The notes below the pieces were generated by a model. The model was not told where the DNA came from. It saw only the letters and a list, made by a program, of their open reading frames with translations, and did no database searches. Of a DNA stretch of 64,000 bases, positions 40,574 to 50,019 are shown piece after piece. Location: positions 1-64,000 of the forward strand of contig NZ_WEGK01000007.1 of the NCBI RefSeq assembly GCF_009604405.1. Reading direction: 5' to 3'. The first letter of the stretch is position 1. The number at the start of each line of letters is the position of its first letter. This stretch comes from Nocardia macrotermitis (lineage in GTDB: Bacteria > Actinomycetota > Actinomycetes > Mycobacteriales > Mycobacteriaceae). The position numbers were made by a program, and so were the translations under genes.

Positions 40574-41389
40574 GTGGATCTGGTGAGTATCGGGGCGTTT
40601 GCGCGGTTGGCCGGGTTGTCGCCGAAGGCGTTGCGGTTGTATGCGGATGCGGGGATTCTGGTGCCTGAGCGGGTTGATCCGGAGAGTGGGTATCGGTGGT
40701 ACGGGGTGGGGCAGGTGCCGGTGGCTCGGCATATTGCGCAGTTGCGGCGGTTGGATATGCCGCTGGCGACCATCGGTGCGGTGTTGGCGCAGCCGGTGGA
40801 TCAGCGGGCGCGGGGGCTGAGTGAGTACTGGGACGAGCGGGAGCGGGCGTTCACCGGTAAGCGGCGGCTGGCCGAATTCCTCATTGCCCAACTGGGTGGA
40901 AAGCAGGTTGCCGTGTATCCCGTGTCCGTTCGCACCATTCCCGAACGTGCGCTGTTGAGTTGTACCGAAAATCTGGCCGCGGATCGGATCGGTGAATTCG
41001 CAACACCGTTGTTCGCGCTGTTCGGTGGTCCGTCGGTGCCGCGGCCGGACGGTGTCGCGGGGCTGCCGTTCCTGCGGTATCACGGCGAGCTCGGTCCCGA
41101 CGACGATGCTCCGGTCGAATTCTGTTGTCCGGTAAGCAGATCCGAACTCGAAGCGGTCGCCGCACGCTTCCCGGACATGCTCGTGCGCGACGAACCCGCG
41201 ACGCGCGAGGCGTATATCGAAGTCCCCAAATCCGAGATGACGACGGCGCTGGGATTCGAATCGCTGCATCAGTGGCTGACCGCGCACGACGAGCGATCCG
41301 ACTGGCGGCCCCGGCAGATCTTCCTGCGCGATCCCGCCGGAGCACGGGAGACGGACACCGTCTACGAACTCGCGGTGCGGCTGCTGTGA
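40574..41389 (+). CDS. MerR-family regulator with GyrI-like effector domain
   Basis: A 271-residue regulator. A MerR HTH fills residues 1-70 (SIGAFARLAGLSPKALRLYA, SGYRWYGVGQVPVARHIAQL) and a linker helix follows. A GyrI/BmrR-like effector-binding domain covers about 115-271 (PVSVRTIPERALLSC ... AYIEVPKSEMTTALGFESLH). Such proteins bend their target promoter and respond to small hydrophobic drugs or metabolites. The GTG at 40574 has AGGAGGT directly upstream. It converges on the VOC gene with 4 bases between. Confidence 0.88.
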   Translation: MDLVSIGAFARLAGLSPKALRLYADAGILVPERVDPESGYRWYGVGQVPVARHIAQLRRLDMPLATIGAVLAQPVDQRARGLSEYWDERERAFTGKRRLAEFLIAQLGGKQVAVYPVSVRTIPERALLSCTENLAADRIGEFATPLFALFGGPSVPRPDGVAGLPFLRYHGELGPDDDAPVEFCCPVSRSELEAVAARFPDMLVRDEPATREAYIEVPKSEMTTALGFESLHQWLTAHDERSDWRPRQIFLRDPAGARETDTVYELAVRLL

Positions 41390-41393
41390 GGCG

Positions 41394-41834
41394 TCAGCGC
41401 AGCTCCTCGGCGAGCCCGACGACGATGCCCTCCGGTCCCCGCACGTAGCAGAGCCGATAGATCTGCTCGAACTGCACGATCTCGCCGACGAGTTCGGCGC
41501 CTCGGGCGCGCAGCCGGGTGACGACGTCATCTATATCGTCGACGGCGAACATGACGCGGCGGATGCCGAGCGTGTTCGCGGGGGCGTGTTTCGGTTCGGT
41601 CCGGATCACCTCGGGGTTGCTGAACATGGCCAGTTCGATGCCGCCGGGCGCACCGGGGATCCGCAGCATCGCCACCTCCTGCCGCACATCCTCGACGCCG
41701 ATCACCCGTTCCACCCACGGGCCCTCGACCGGGCCGCGATTTTCCAACTCCATCCCGAGTTCGACGAAGAACCCGATCACCGCATCGAGGTCCTCGACCA
41801 CGATCAATACGTTGTCCATCCGTTGAATCGCCAC
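41394..41834 (-). CDS. VOC-family (glyoxalase-fold) protein
   Basis: A 146-residue vicinal-oxygen-chelate protein with two beta-alpha-beta-beta-beta units: MDNVLIVVEDLDAVIGFFVE then MLRIPGAPGGIELAMF, and RRVMFAVDDIDDVVTRLRAR then IYRLCYVRGPEGIVVGLAEE. It binds a divalent metal in the family; substrate unknown. The GTG at 41834 has AGGAGG at 5 bases and is better than the later ATG at 41819. Confidence 0.85.
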   Translation of the reverse strand: MAIQRMDNVLIVVEDLDAVIGFFVELGMELENRGPVEGPWVERVIGVEDVRQEVAMLRIPGAPGGIELAMFSNPEVIRTEPKHAPANTLGIRRVMFAVDDIDDVVTRLRARGAELVGEIVQFEQIYRLCYVRGPEGIVVGLAEELR

Positions 41835-41944
41835 AACACCCTCCTGAATCGACGAGCCCACCCGGGCAGTTACTCCGTTAGGACCGACTCGCCGGCGAGA
41901 ATTCATCGGCGGTCGGCGAGGAAATCGAAACACCTTGTGCGGGT

Positions 41945-42645
41945 TCAGTGTTCACAGAGGGAGAACTCCCGCTCGTAGATCTCCTCGTTGTGGGTGTCCA
42001 CGAAGAACTTCCGTTCGTGCATCAGCTGGGCGCGGTGCTCCTTCGCCTCGGCGAGGGTCATGGTCGAGGTGGGCTTGAGCGCGGAGCCCAGCACCTGCGC
42101 CAGCGGTCCCTCGTCCTCGAGGCGTAGACCTCCCGCACACCGTTGCGGTCGTTCTGCTCGTAGTCGGGATCATCCAGTGCGGCACCCCGCGCACCAGACA
42201 GAACAGCGACGGATGCACCAGATCCAGCACCTGACCGTCCGCACCCGGATGCCAGTCCCGCTCGGCCTCGGGAACCTCCTCCAGCACTCGAACCGCTTCG
42301 CACAGACGGGATTTCAATTCGTCGTCGATCAACACGTCCGACTGCCACACCCCGTCGACAGCCGACACCTCGATACCAGTGCGCGCATCCCCGCAACCCG
42401 GCGTAATACGTCAATTCCGCCAGCACATAACGGATCTGGGCTTCCGTCAGGTCCCGCTCGGTGGCCTACCGCGTCCACCGGGCGACGATCTCCGCGTCGT
42501 GCATCTTCACGAACCAGTCCGGTTTGGCCCGGATCAGGGCGCTGAGTCGCATCATCTGCAACTCGCGCAGGCTGCGGGGCGGTGTGGTGGCCACCTGATG
42601 GTAGGAGCGGAAGGGCAGGGGGAAGGTCGGCAGAGCTGTCATTGC
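41945..42645 (-). pseudogene. decayed DUF4246 gene
   Basis: Pieces of a DUF4246 protein (normally 500+ residues) appear in order but in three frames with stops between. An N-terminal piece has MTALPTFPLPFRSYHQVATT and IRAKPDWFVKMHDAEIVARW, stopping at 42466. In a second frame come IRYVLAELTYYAGLRG, then SAVDGVWQSDVLIDDELKSR and HPGADGQVLDLVHPSLFCLV. The C-terminus (TLAEAKEHRAQLMHERKFFV, then HNEEIYEREFSLCEH) follows directly, with the middle deleted. Function is clearly lost. Confidence 0.8.
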
Positions 42646-42794
42646 CTCGGATCTCTCGCTGAATCGATGCCGCGGCGAGAGTACGTCAACGGTCCGACAG
42701 ATTGCCGCCGCGCGCGGGAAGTCTCCGCCCGATACGATGTCGGTGCACATTTTCCGCTCCGGTGATCGTTGTTGGTATGAGGGAGTCCGAGCGG

Positions 42795-44003
42795 ATGGAT
42801 CGCCGCGACAACAGAATCGGTAGACGCAGTGTCCTGGTTGCGGCCGGGGCCTGGGTGGCGCTCACTGCTACCGCGCAGCCGACGCAGGCGGTGATGATCA
42901 GCCAGGAGGCGCCACCGGGTCCCGAGGAGTCGGGGCAGCGGGCCGACCTGGCAGAACAGGCGATCGTGCAGCGTTATGTGCGTTCACTCTGGGGTGAGTC
43001 GCAGGTTCAGTTGGGCACGCTGGTCTGGCCCGCGTCGCTGTGGGAGCAACTGTTGCTCGGGCGATGGTGTTACTGGTGGCAGGCGCATCTGCTCGACTGC
43101 GCGGTCGACGCCGCGATCCGGGCCCGCACCCCCGAACGCATCGAGCGCATCTTCGCCGTCGCCCGCGGCATCCGGGTCCGTAACTTCACCGGCTGGGTGA
43201 ACAGTTACTACGACGACATGTCCTGGCTGATACTGGCGATGGAACGGGCCGAACGCCTGCTCGGGATCCGGTTCGGCGCAGCCGTCGGGGATCTGCACCG
43301 CGCGCTGTACGCGGGCTGGCAGCCGGAGATCGGTGCGGTGCCGTGGCGTTCCAACGACAACTACTACTCCACCTCCGCGATCGGCCCGACCGGTATCGCG
43401 ATGGCCCGGACCGGCGAATTATCCCGCGCCGCAGCACTTTCGGACTTCCTCCAACGTCGCCTGCGCGATCCGCGCACCGGTCTGATCTATGACGGCGTCC
43501 ACGAACCCGGCGGGCGGGTGGACCGCGCCACACCGACCTACTGCCAGGGCGCGACAATCGGCCTGGAAGCCGAATTGGCCACCCGCACAGGCGATTCCAC
43601 CCACCGCGACCGGGCGACCGAACTCATCGCCGCCACCGCGGAGCACCTCACCACCGACGGTGTGATCGCCGCTGCCACCGCGAACGACTCCGGCCTGTTC
43701 ATGGGCATCCTGGCCAGATACCTCGCCGAGGCCGCCCTCGCGCTCGGCGACACCACCGCCGCGAACATCGTCCACACCTCCGCCCGCGCGGCCTGGGAAC
43801 ACCGCGCCGAGGTCGGCGGGCTCCCCCTGTTCGGCATGGACTGGAGCCGCCCCCTCACCGTCCCGGCGCACCCCGGCACCTTCACCCAGCTCACCCACTC
43901 CTCGAACGCGCAGGTCGCGAACCTGAGCCGCGACCTGTCGGTCCAGCTCAGCGGGTGGATGCTGCTCGAGGCGGATCATCAGCTCACCGCGGCGGGGCAC
44001 TGA
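42795..44003 (+). CDS. secreted GH76-like glycoside hydrolase
   Basis: A 402-residue protein with a twin-arginine-type signal peptide (GRRSVLVAAGAWVALTA, cleavage near TQA). An all-helical (alpha/alpha)6 domain follows. The adjacent Asp pair at 140-141 in NSYYDDMSWLILAMERAERL matches the catalytic DD of GH76 alpha-1,6-mannanases. Other family features are the Trp/Tyr-rich CYWWQAHLLDC, the CQGATIGLEAEL segment and NDNYYSTSAIGPTGIAMART. It would act on mannans or mannosylated envelope polymers outside the cell. The ATG at 42795 has GGGAG upstream; 42777 is an alternative. Confidence 0.75.
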   Translation: MDRRDNRIGRRSVLVAAGAWVALTATAQPTQAVMISQEAPPGPEESGQRADLAEQAIVQRYVRSLWGESQVQLGTLVWPASLWEQLLLGRWCYWWQAHLLDCAVDAAIRARTPERIERIFAVARGIRVRNFTGWVNSYYDDMSWLILAMERAERLLGIRFGAAVGDLHRALYAGWQPEIGAVPWRSNDNYYSTSAIGPTGIAMARTGELSRAAALSDFLQRRLRDPRTGLIYDGVHEPGGRVDRATPTYCQGATIGLEAELATRTGDSTHRDRATELIAATAEHLTTDGVIAAATANDSGLFMGILARYLAEAALALGDTTAANIVHTSARAAWEHRAEVGGLPLFGMDWSRPLTVPAHPGTFTQLTHSSNAQVANLSRDLSVQLSGWMLLEADHQLTAAGH

Positions 44004-44134
44004 GAGCGGTGTGCGGGACCGCCACGACCGGGCCACGCGATCGGCTGTGACAACTCGGCTGGAGCGGTGGCGAAAGGCCGGTGAACTCGGGCGCGATGGG
44101 GCGAGAAACGGCGTCCGGAACGCGGTTCAGGCGT

Positions 44135-44150
44135 GTTAATTAATGTAAAC
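44135..44150. promoter_or_regulatory. possible degenerate GlnR box
   Basis: GTTAA-N6-TAAAC in an AT-rich patch about 265 bases before narG, one mismatch per half from the GTnAC-N6-G(A/T)AAC consensus. Weak on its own; noted because a perfect box precedes narK. The 412-base gap 44004-44415 otherwise holds only the CRP-like site and the narG leader. Confidence 0.3.
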
Positions 44151-44258
44151 CGTCCGAGAAGCGGCAGTTTCCAATCCATCACCGGTTGTCGAACAAGGGG
44201 GCCGCGCGGGGGCGGATTTTCGGGATTCGGGGGCGTCGGGCCTGCTCAGGGGTGAGCG

Positions 44259-44272
44259 GTGACGAGAATCAC
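44259..44272. promoter_or_regulatory. CRP/FNR-like palindrome upstream of narG
   Basis: GTGA-N6-TCAC, the core of the CRP/FNR family operator (TGTGA-N6-TCACA), 143 bases before the narG ATG. Respiratory nitrate reductase operons are commonly under an FNR/CRP-type regulator, so the position is sensible. The outer bases (G and T) do not match the full consensus. Confidence 0.45.
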
Positions 44273-44415
44273 TGGGCTGCGGGGTGACCGGTAGGTTGCG
44301 GCGACCTCACAGCGCACCGCGGGGCGGATTGGGGTGTGAGAGAGATGTTTTGCCTGCTCCGGGTGGGTCTTTACAGTCGGACGAGTCAGCCTGCTATTCC
44401 GCTCGAAGGGGCATC

Positions 44416-47400
44416 ATGGTCAACTCACGTGACCGAGTATCGGCGTCGCGCCCTGCCCCGGGCATCGGGATCGAGGATGCCGGGGACGCGCTGCTGCGGC
44501 TCGGTAAGTACTTCCGGCGGGGCGAGATTTCCGGCGATCAGCGCACGCTGCACAAGCAGGGCGGGCGCGAGGCCGACGAGTTCTATCGGGACCGCTGGTC
44601 GCACGACAAGGTGGTGCGGTCCACGCACGGGGTGAACTGCACGGGATCGTGTTCGTGGAAGATCTACGTCAAGGACGGCGTGATCACCTGGGAGTCGCAG
44701 CAGACCGACTATCCGTCGGTGGGCGCGGACAAACCCGAATACGAACCGCGCGGCTGCCCGCGCGGCGCGTCCTTCTCCTGGTACACGTATTCCCCTGCGC
44801 GCGTTCGGTATCCGTATGTGCGCGGGGTACTGCTGGAGATGTATCGCGAAGCCAGGACGCGGGTGAAGGATCCGGTGCTCGCGTGGGCCGAGATCGTCGA
44901 GGATCCCGAGCGGGCCCGGCGGTACAAGTCCGCGCGCGGCAAGGGCGGATTCGTGCGGGCCGAATGGTGGGAGGCGGCCGAAATCGCCGCTGCCGCACAC
45001 GTTTACACGATCAAACAGTACGGCCCGGACCGGGTCGCGGGCTTCTCCCCGATTCCGGCGATGTCGATGGTCAGCCATGCGGTCGGCGCGCGATTCATCT
45101 CACTGCTCGGCGGCTCGATGCTCTCGTTCTACGACTGGTACGCCGACCTGCCGGTGGCCTCGCCGCAGGTGTTCGGCGATCAGACCGACGTGCCCGAATC
45201 GGCCGACTGGTTCGACGCCGGATACCTGATCATGTGGGGTTCGAACGTCCCGGTGACCCGCACCCCGGACGCGCACTACATGACCGAGGCGCGTTATCGC
45301 GGCCAGAAGGTCGTCGTGGTCTCCCCCGACTACGCGGACAACACCAAATTCGCCGACGAGTGGCTGCCCGCGCGTCCGGGAACCGATGCGGCACTTGCCA
45401 TGTCGATGGGGCACGTGGTGCTCAAGGAGTTCTTCGTCGACCGCACGACGCCGCGTTTCCTGGACTACGTCAAGCGCTACACCGATCTGCCGTTCCTGAT
45501 CTGCCTGGACGAGGCGGGCGGCTGGGACGCCGAGGGCGAGTACCACCAGGAAAGCACGCTGCCGGGCAAATTCCTCACCGCCGCCGATCTCGGACAGCAG
45601 GGCGAGGGCGTCGAGCACAAGATGGTCCTGCTCGACGAGTCCGGAAATCCGGTGGTGCCCAACGGATCTCTCGGGCACCGCTTCGGCGCGGCCGATGCCG
45701 GGAAATGGAATCTGGACCTCGAGGGCACCGATCCGCTGCTGAGCCTGCACGGGCAGCCCGGGGCGCAACCGGTCACCCTGCGGCTGCCCCGTTTCGACAG
45801 CGATGTGCCGGGCAGCGTCCTGCGCGGTGTCCCGACGACACTCGTTGCGGGCAAACGGGTTACGACCGTTTTCGATCTGCTGCTGGCTCAATACGGCGTA
45901 CCCCGCGACGGGCTGCCCGGCAGCTGGCCCACCGGATACGACGACCCCACCCAGCCCTACACCCCGGCCTGGCAGGAGACCATCACCGGCGTACCGGCCA
46001 CCCAGGCCGAGCGGATCGCGCGCGAATTCGCCGACAACGCCGAACAATCCGGCGGTCGCTCGATGATCCTGATGGGCGCGGGCACCAACCACTGGTTCCA
46101 CTCGGACCAGATCTATCGCGCGTTCTTCACCCTCACCCTGCTGACCGGCTGCCAGGGCGTGAACGGCGGCGGCTGGGCGCACTACGTCGGCCAGGAGAAG
46201 TGCCGGCCCGTAACCGGTTGGTCCACACTGGCTTTCGGCCTGGACTGGCAGCGCCCGCCGCGGCAGATGCAGGGCACGGTGTTCTGGTACCTGACCAACG
46301 ATCAGTGGCGTTACGACCCGTTCACCGCGGAGGCGTTCTCCTCGCCGCTGGGCAAGGGCACCTTCGCCGGGCGCACCGCGGCGGACAATATCGCGCTGGC
46401 CAGCCGGTTGGGCTGGATGCCGACCTACCCGACCTTCGACCGCAATCCCCTGGATCTGGCCGACGAGGCCGAAACGTCCGGCAAATCGGCCGCGGATCAC
46501 GTCGTGGACGAATTGAAGTCCGGCGCACTGCGTTTCGCGTGCGAGGATCCCGACGCGCCGGAGAACTTCCCGCGCTGCCTGACCGTCTGGCGCGCGAATC
46601 TGCTGGGTTCGTCCGGTAAGGGCAACGAGTACTTCCACAAACATCTGCTGGGCGCGGACTCCAATCTGCAAACCACCGACAGCGCCGGGGTGCGGCCGTC
46701 CGAACTGGTCTGGCGCGACGAGGCGCCCACCGGAAAACTGGATCTGCTGCTGTCCCTGGACTTCCGGATGACCAGCACGACCCTGTTCTCCGATATCGTG
46801 CTGCCCGCCGCGACCTGGTACGAGAAGCATGATCTGTCCTCGACCGATATGCACCCGTTCGTGCACGCCTTCTCCCCCGCCATCTCCCCGCCGTGGGAGG
46901 CCAAGACCGATTTCGAGGCGTTCCATCGGATCGCGCGCGGATTCTCCTGGATGGCCGAGAAGCATCTGGGTGTGCGCAAGGACGTCATCGCCGTTCCGCT
47001 GCAACATGATTCGCCCGACGCGCTGGCGCAGTCCGGCGGGCGCGTGCTGGACTGGAAAACCGGTGAGTGCGAGCCGATTCCCGGTAGGACCATGCCGAAA
47101 CTGGTTGTGGTCGAACGGGATTACCCGAAGATCGCGGAGAAGATGGCCGCGCTCGGACCGCTGATCGAAACGCTCGGCGTCACCACCAAGGGCGTCACCA
47201 CCTACCCGGACGAAGAGGTCGCCTACCTCGCCGGGGTGAACGGCACGGTGGTTTCCGGTGTGGCACAGGGACGTCCGTCGCTGGCCAAGGACACCCACGC
47301 CGCCGAGGCGATCCTCGCACTGTCCGGCACCACCAACGGGCGGCTCGCGGTGGAGGGATTCGAGGCCCTCGAACGCCGCACCGGCACCAAGCTCGCGGAC

Positions 47401-48216
47401 CTGGCCGCCGAACACGAGGGCAAGCGAATCACCTTCGCCGACACCCAATCCCGGCCGGTGCCGGTGATCACCTCCCCCGAATGGTCGGGCAGCGAGACCG
47501 GCGGACGCCGCTACTCGCCGTTCACCATCAACACCGAACGCCTCAAACCCTGGCACACCCTCACCGGACGCCAGCACTTCTACCTCGACCACGACTGGAT
47601 GGCCGAACTCGGCGAACAGCTGCCGATCTTCCGCCCGCCGCTGGACATGAGTGCCCTGTTCAGCGAACCGGGGGTGGGGTCCGTCGGTGACAACGGCGTC
47701 ACCGTGCGGTACCTCACGCCGCATTCGAAGTGGTCGATCCACTCGGCGTATCAGGACAACCTGCACATGCTGACGCTCTCGCGCGGCGGCCAGGCGATCT
47801 GGATGTCGGACCGCGACGCCGCGAAGATCGGTGTGGCGGACAACGATTGGATCGAGGCGGTGAACCGCAACGGCGTCGTCGTGGCGCGGGCGATCGTCAG
47901 TCATCGGATGCCCGAGGGCACGGTGTTCATGTACCACGCCCAGGACCGCGCCGTCGGCGTCCCGCGTATCGAAGGAAAGCCGGACTCGACCGCGTCCAGC
48001 GGCGCCGGATTCGATTGGCCCGCACCGCAACAGCAGCCCGGCAAGGGCAAGCGCGGCGGCATCCACAACGCCCTCACCCGGATCATGATCAAACCCACGC
48101 ATCTCATCGGCGGCTACGCACAGCAGTCGTTCGCGCTGAACTACCACGGCCCCACCGGAAATCAGCGCGACGAGGTCACCACGATCCGCAAACGCACGCA
48201 GGAAGTGGAGTACTGA
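44416..48216 (+). CDS. narG: respiratory nitrate reductase alpha subunit
   Basis: A 1,266-residue NarG, full length. The FS0 iron-sulphur cluster ligands are His71, Cys75, Cys79 and Cys114 (THGVNCTGSCSW and EPRGCPRG). The molybdenum ligand Asp240 lies in FYDWYADLPVASPQVFGDQT, the counterpart of E. coli Asp222. It reduces nitrate to nitrite with two molybdopterin guanine dinucleotides on the cytoplasmic face of the membrane, fed by NarH and NarI. The ATG at 44416 follows AAGGGG. It heads the narGHJI operon. Confidence 0.97.
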   Translation: MVNSRDRVSASRPAPGIGIEDAGDALLRLGKYFRRGEISGDQRTLHKQGGREADEFYRDRWSHDKVVRSTHGVNCTGSCSWKIYVKDGVITWESQQTDYPSVGADKPEYEPRGCPRGASFSWYTYSPARVRYPYVRGVLLEMYREARTRVKDPVLAWAEIVEDPERARRYKSARGKGGFVRAEWWEAAEIAAAAHVYTIKQYGPDRVAGFSPIPAMSMVSHAVGARFISLLGGSMLSFYDWYADLPVASPQVFGDQTDVPESADWFDAGYLIMWGSNVPVTRTPDAHYMTEARYRGQKVVVVSPDYADNTKFADEWLPARPGTDAALAMSMGHVVLKEFFVDRTTPRFLDYVKRYTDLPFLICLDEAGGWDAEGEYHQESTLPGKFLTAADLGQQGEGVEHKMVLLDESGNPVVPNGSLGHRFGAADAGKWNLDLEGTDPLLSLHGQPGAQPVTLRLPRFDSDVPGSVLRGVPTTLVAGKRVTTVFDLLLAQYGVPRDGLPGSWPTGYDDPTQPYTPAWQETITGVPATQAERIAREFADNAEQSGGRSMILMGAGTNHWFHSDQIYRAFFTLTLLTGCQGVNGGGWAHYVGQEKCRPVTGWSTLAFGLDWQRPPRQMQGTVFWYLTNDQWRYDPFTAEAFSSPLGKGTFAGRTAADNIALASRLGWMPTYPTFDRNPLDLADEAETSGKSAADHVVDELKSGALRFACEDPDAPENFPRCLTVWRANLLGSSGKGNEYFHKHLLGADSNLQTTDSAGVRPSELVWRDEAPTGKLDLLLSLDFRMTSTTLFSDIVLPAATWYEKHDLSSTDMHPFVHAFSPAISPPWEAKTDFEAFHRIARGFSWMAEKHLGVRKDVIAVPLQHDSPDALAQSGGRVLDWKTGECEPIPGRTMPKLVVVERDYPKIAEKMAALGPLIETLGVTTKGVTTYPDEEVAYLAGVNGTVVSGVAQGRPSLAKDTHAAEAILALSGTTNGRLAVEGFEALERRTGTKLADLAAEHEGKRITFADTQSRPVPVITSPEWSGSETGGRRYSPFTINTERLKPWHTLTGRQHFYLDHDWMAELGEQLPIFRPPLDMSALFSEPGVGSVGDNGVTVRYLTPHSKWSIHSAYQDNLHMLTLSRGGQAIWMSDRDAAKIGVADNDWIEAVNRNGVVVARAIVSHRMPEGTVFMYHAQDRAVGVPRIEGKPDSTASSGAGFDWPAPQQQPGKGKRGGIHNALTRIMIKPTHLIGGYAQQSFALNYHGPTGNQRDEVTTIRKRTQEVEY

Positions 48217-48279
48217 TGAGAATGCGACGAGGCCACCACCCTGCGCCCGATGAACGTTCGCAGGAAGTGGAGTACTGAT
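48197..48279. repeat. 21-bp direct repeat at the narG-narH junction
   Basis: CGCAGGAAGTGGAGTACTGA(T) occurs at 48197-48217, covering the end of narG and its stop. An exact copy is at 48259-48279, directly before the narH ATG, 62 bases away. The second copy supplies the narH ribosome-binding site (GGAAGTGGAG). Confidence 0.8.
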
Positions 48280-50019
48280 ATGCGTGTCATGGCACAGATG
48301 GCCATGGTGATGAACCTGGACAAATGCATCGGCTGTCACACTTGCAGCGTCACCTGCAAGCAGGCGTGGACCAATCGCGGCGGCACCGAGTACATGTGGT
48401 TCAACAACGTGGAAACCCGTCCGGGACAAGGTTATCCGAGGCAGTACCAGGATCAGGAGAAGTGGAAGGGCGGCTGGAAGCTCACCAAGCGCGGCCGGCT
48501 CACCCTGAAGTCCGGATCGCGAATGAAGCGGCTGCTCAACATCTTCGCCAATCCGGACCTGCCCACGGTCGCGGACTACTACGAGCCGTGGAGCTACGAC
48601 TACGACAACCTGCTGTCGGCCCCAGCCATGGACACCACCCCCGTCGCGCGGCCGAAATCGCTGATCACCGGCCAGGATACGACGATCACCTGGGGCGCGA
48701 ACTGGGACGACGATCTGGGTTCGGGCCCCGAGCAGGTCGGCCGGGATCCGTTGCTGTCCAAGCTTTCCGAGCAGGTCAAGCTGGAGTTCGAGCAGACCTT
48801 CATGTTCTATCTGCCCCGGATCTGCGAACACTGCCTGAATCCGTCGTGTGTGGCCTCCTGCCCGTCGGGAGCGATCTACAAGCGCGCCGAGGACGGCATC
48901 GTGCTGGTCGATCAGGACCAGTGCCGCGGCTGGCGGCAGTGCGTGACCGGATGTCCTTACAAGAAGATCTATTTCAACCACAAGACGGGTAAAGCGGAGA
49001 AATGCACGTTCTGCTACCCGCGCGTGGAGGTCGGCATTCCGACGGTCTGCTCGGAGACCTGCGTGGGACGGCTGCGCTACATCGGCGTGATGCTGTACGA
49101 CGCGGACGCCGTCCTCGAGGCCGCCTCGGTGACCGATCCCAAGGACCTGTACCCCAGCCAACTCGGGGTGTTCCTGAATCCGCACGATCCGCGCGTGGTC
49201 GCCGAGGCCGAACGTGCCGGTATCAGTCCGGATTGGATTGAGGCAGCACAGAATTCGCCGGTCTACAAGCTGATCGTGGACTATCAGATCGCCCTGCCGC
49301 TGCATCCGGAATACCGCACCATGCCGATGGTCTGGTACGTGCCGCCGCTCTCGCCGGTGGTGGAGTCGCTGTCGCAGACCGGGCACGACGGTGAGGACGC
49401 CTCGAATCTGTTCGGGGCCATCGACGCGCTGCGCATTCCGATCGAATATCTCGCCGAACTGTTCACCGCCGGCGAGATCGGCCCGGTGCGCGCGGCCATG
49501 CAGCGCCTGGCGGCCATGCGTTCGTTCATGCGGTCGGTGAACCTCGGCAAGGAGCCCGATCCGGCGATCGCGCCGTCGGTGCGCCTCGAACCCGAGGAGA
49601 TCGAGGCGATGTACCGGCTGCTGGCCATCGCGAAATACGAACACCGGTACGTGATTCCGCAGGGCGCGACCTCGCAGGCGCACGAATTGGATTCGCTCGC
49701 CACCGGGTGCAGTCTGGACACCGACGGCGGGCCGGGGATGACCGCCTTCGACACGATGGTGGAGAAATTCCATCTCACCGATGCCAATGATGCTGCGCCG
49801 GAACAGAAAACGAACCGGATCAATCTGTTGAACTGGGACGGTCGCAGTACCGAGGGGCTGGTTCCGGGCGCGAACGGCAACGGGCACTCCGCGAACGGGA
49901 CCAACGGAGCCGCCGCGAACGGCAACGGGGCCAACGCAACCCGAGCCGAGTCCAACGGCAACGGCAACGGTCACAAGACCGACGACACCTCACCGATCTC
50001 GAGCGGGGCCCAGCGATGA
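48280..50019 (+). CDS. narH: respiratory nitrate reductase beta subunit
   Basis: A 579-residue NarH with four iron-sulphur clusters. The ligands are in CIGCHTCSVTC (16-26), CEHCLNPSCVASCPSG and CRGWRQCVTGCPYKK, where Trp replaces a Cys and gives the 3Fe-4S cluster as in known NarH. The last group is CTFCYPRVEVGIPTVCSETC. It carries electrons from NarI to NarG. The last 60 residues are a low-complexity Asn/Gly/Ala tail (ANGNGHSANG-like), longer than in E. coli NarH (about 512). narJ overlaps its end by 4 bases. Confidence 0.97.
   Translation: MRVMAQMAMVMNLDKCIGCHTCSVTCKQAWTNRGGTEYMWFNNVETRPGQGYPRQYQDQEKWKGGWKLTKRGRLTLKSGSRMKRLLNIFANPDLPTVADYYEPWSYDYDNLLSAPAMDTTPVARPKSLITGQDTTITWGANWDDDLGSGPEQVGRDPLLSKLSEQVKLEFEQTFMFYLPRICEHCLNPSCVASCPSGAIYKRAEDGIVLVDQDQCRGWRQCVTGCPYKKIYFNHKTGKAEKCTFCYPRVEVGIPTVCSETCVGRLRYIGVMLYDADAVLEAASVTDPKDLYPSQLGVFLNPHDPRVVAEAERAGISPDWIEAAQNSPVYKLIVDYQIALPLHPEYRTMPMVWYVPPLSPVVESLSQTGHDGEDASNLFGAIDALRIPIEYLAELFTAGEIGPVRAAMQRLAAMRSFMRSVNLGKEPDPAIAPSVRLEPEEIEAMYRLLAIAKYEHRYVIPQGATSQAHELDSLATGCSLDTDGGPGMTAFDTMVEKFHLTDANDAAPEQKTNRINLLNWDGRSTEGLVPGANGNGHSANGTNGAAANGNGANATRAESNGNGNGHKTDDTSPISSGAQR

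Noticed and set aside
44123..44160. TTAATTAA AT-rich patch as an origin or phage attachment site
   Set aside because: Only one short palindrome, no direct repeats, no integrase or tRNA nearby.
45100..49974. 1,624-codon minus-strand ORF across narG-narH
   Set aside because: It is the antisense shadow of narG and narH in GC-rich sequence; it is low-complexity and lacks any protein family pattern.
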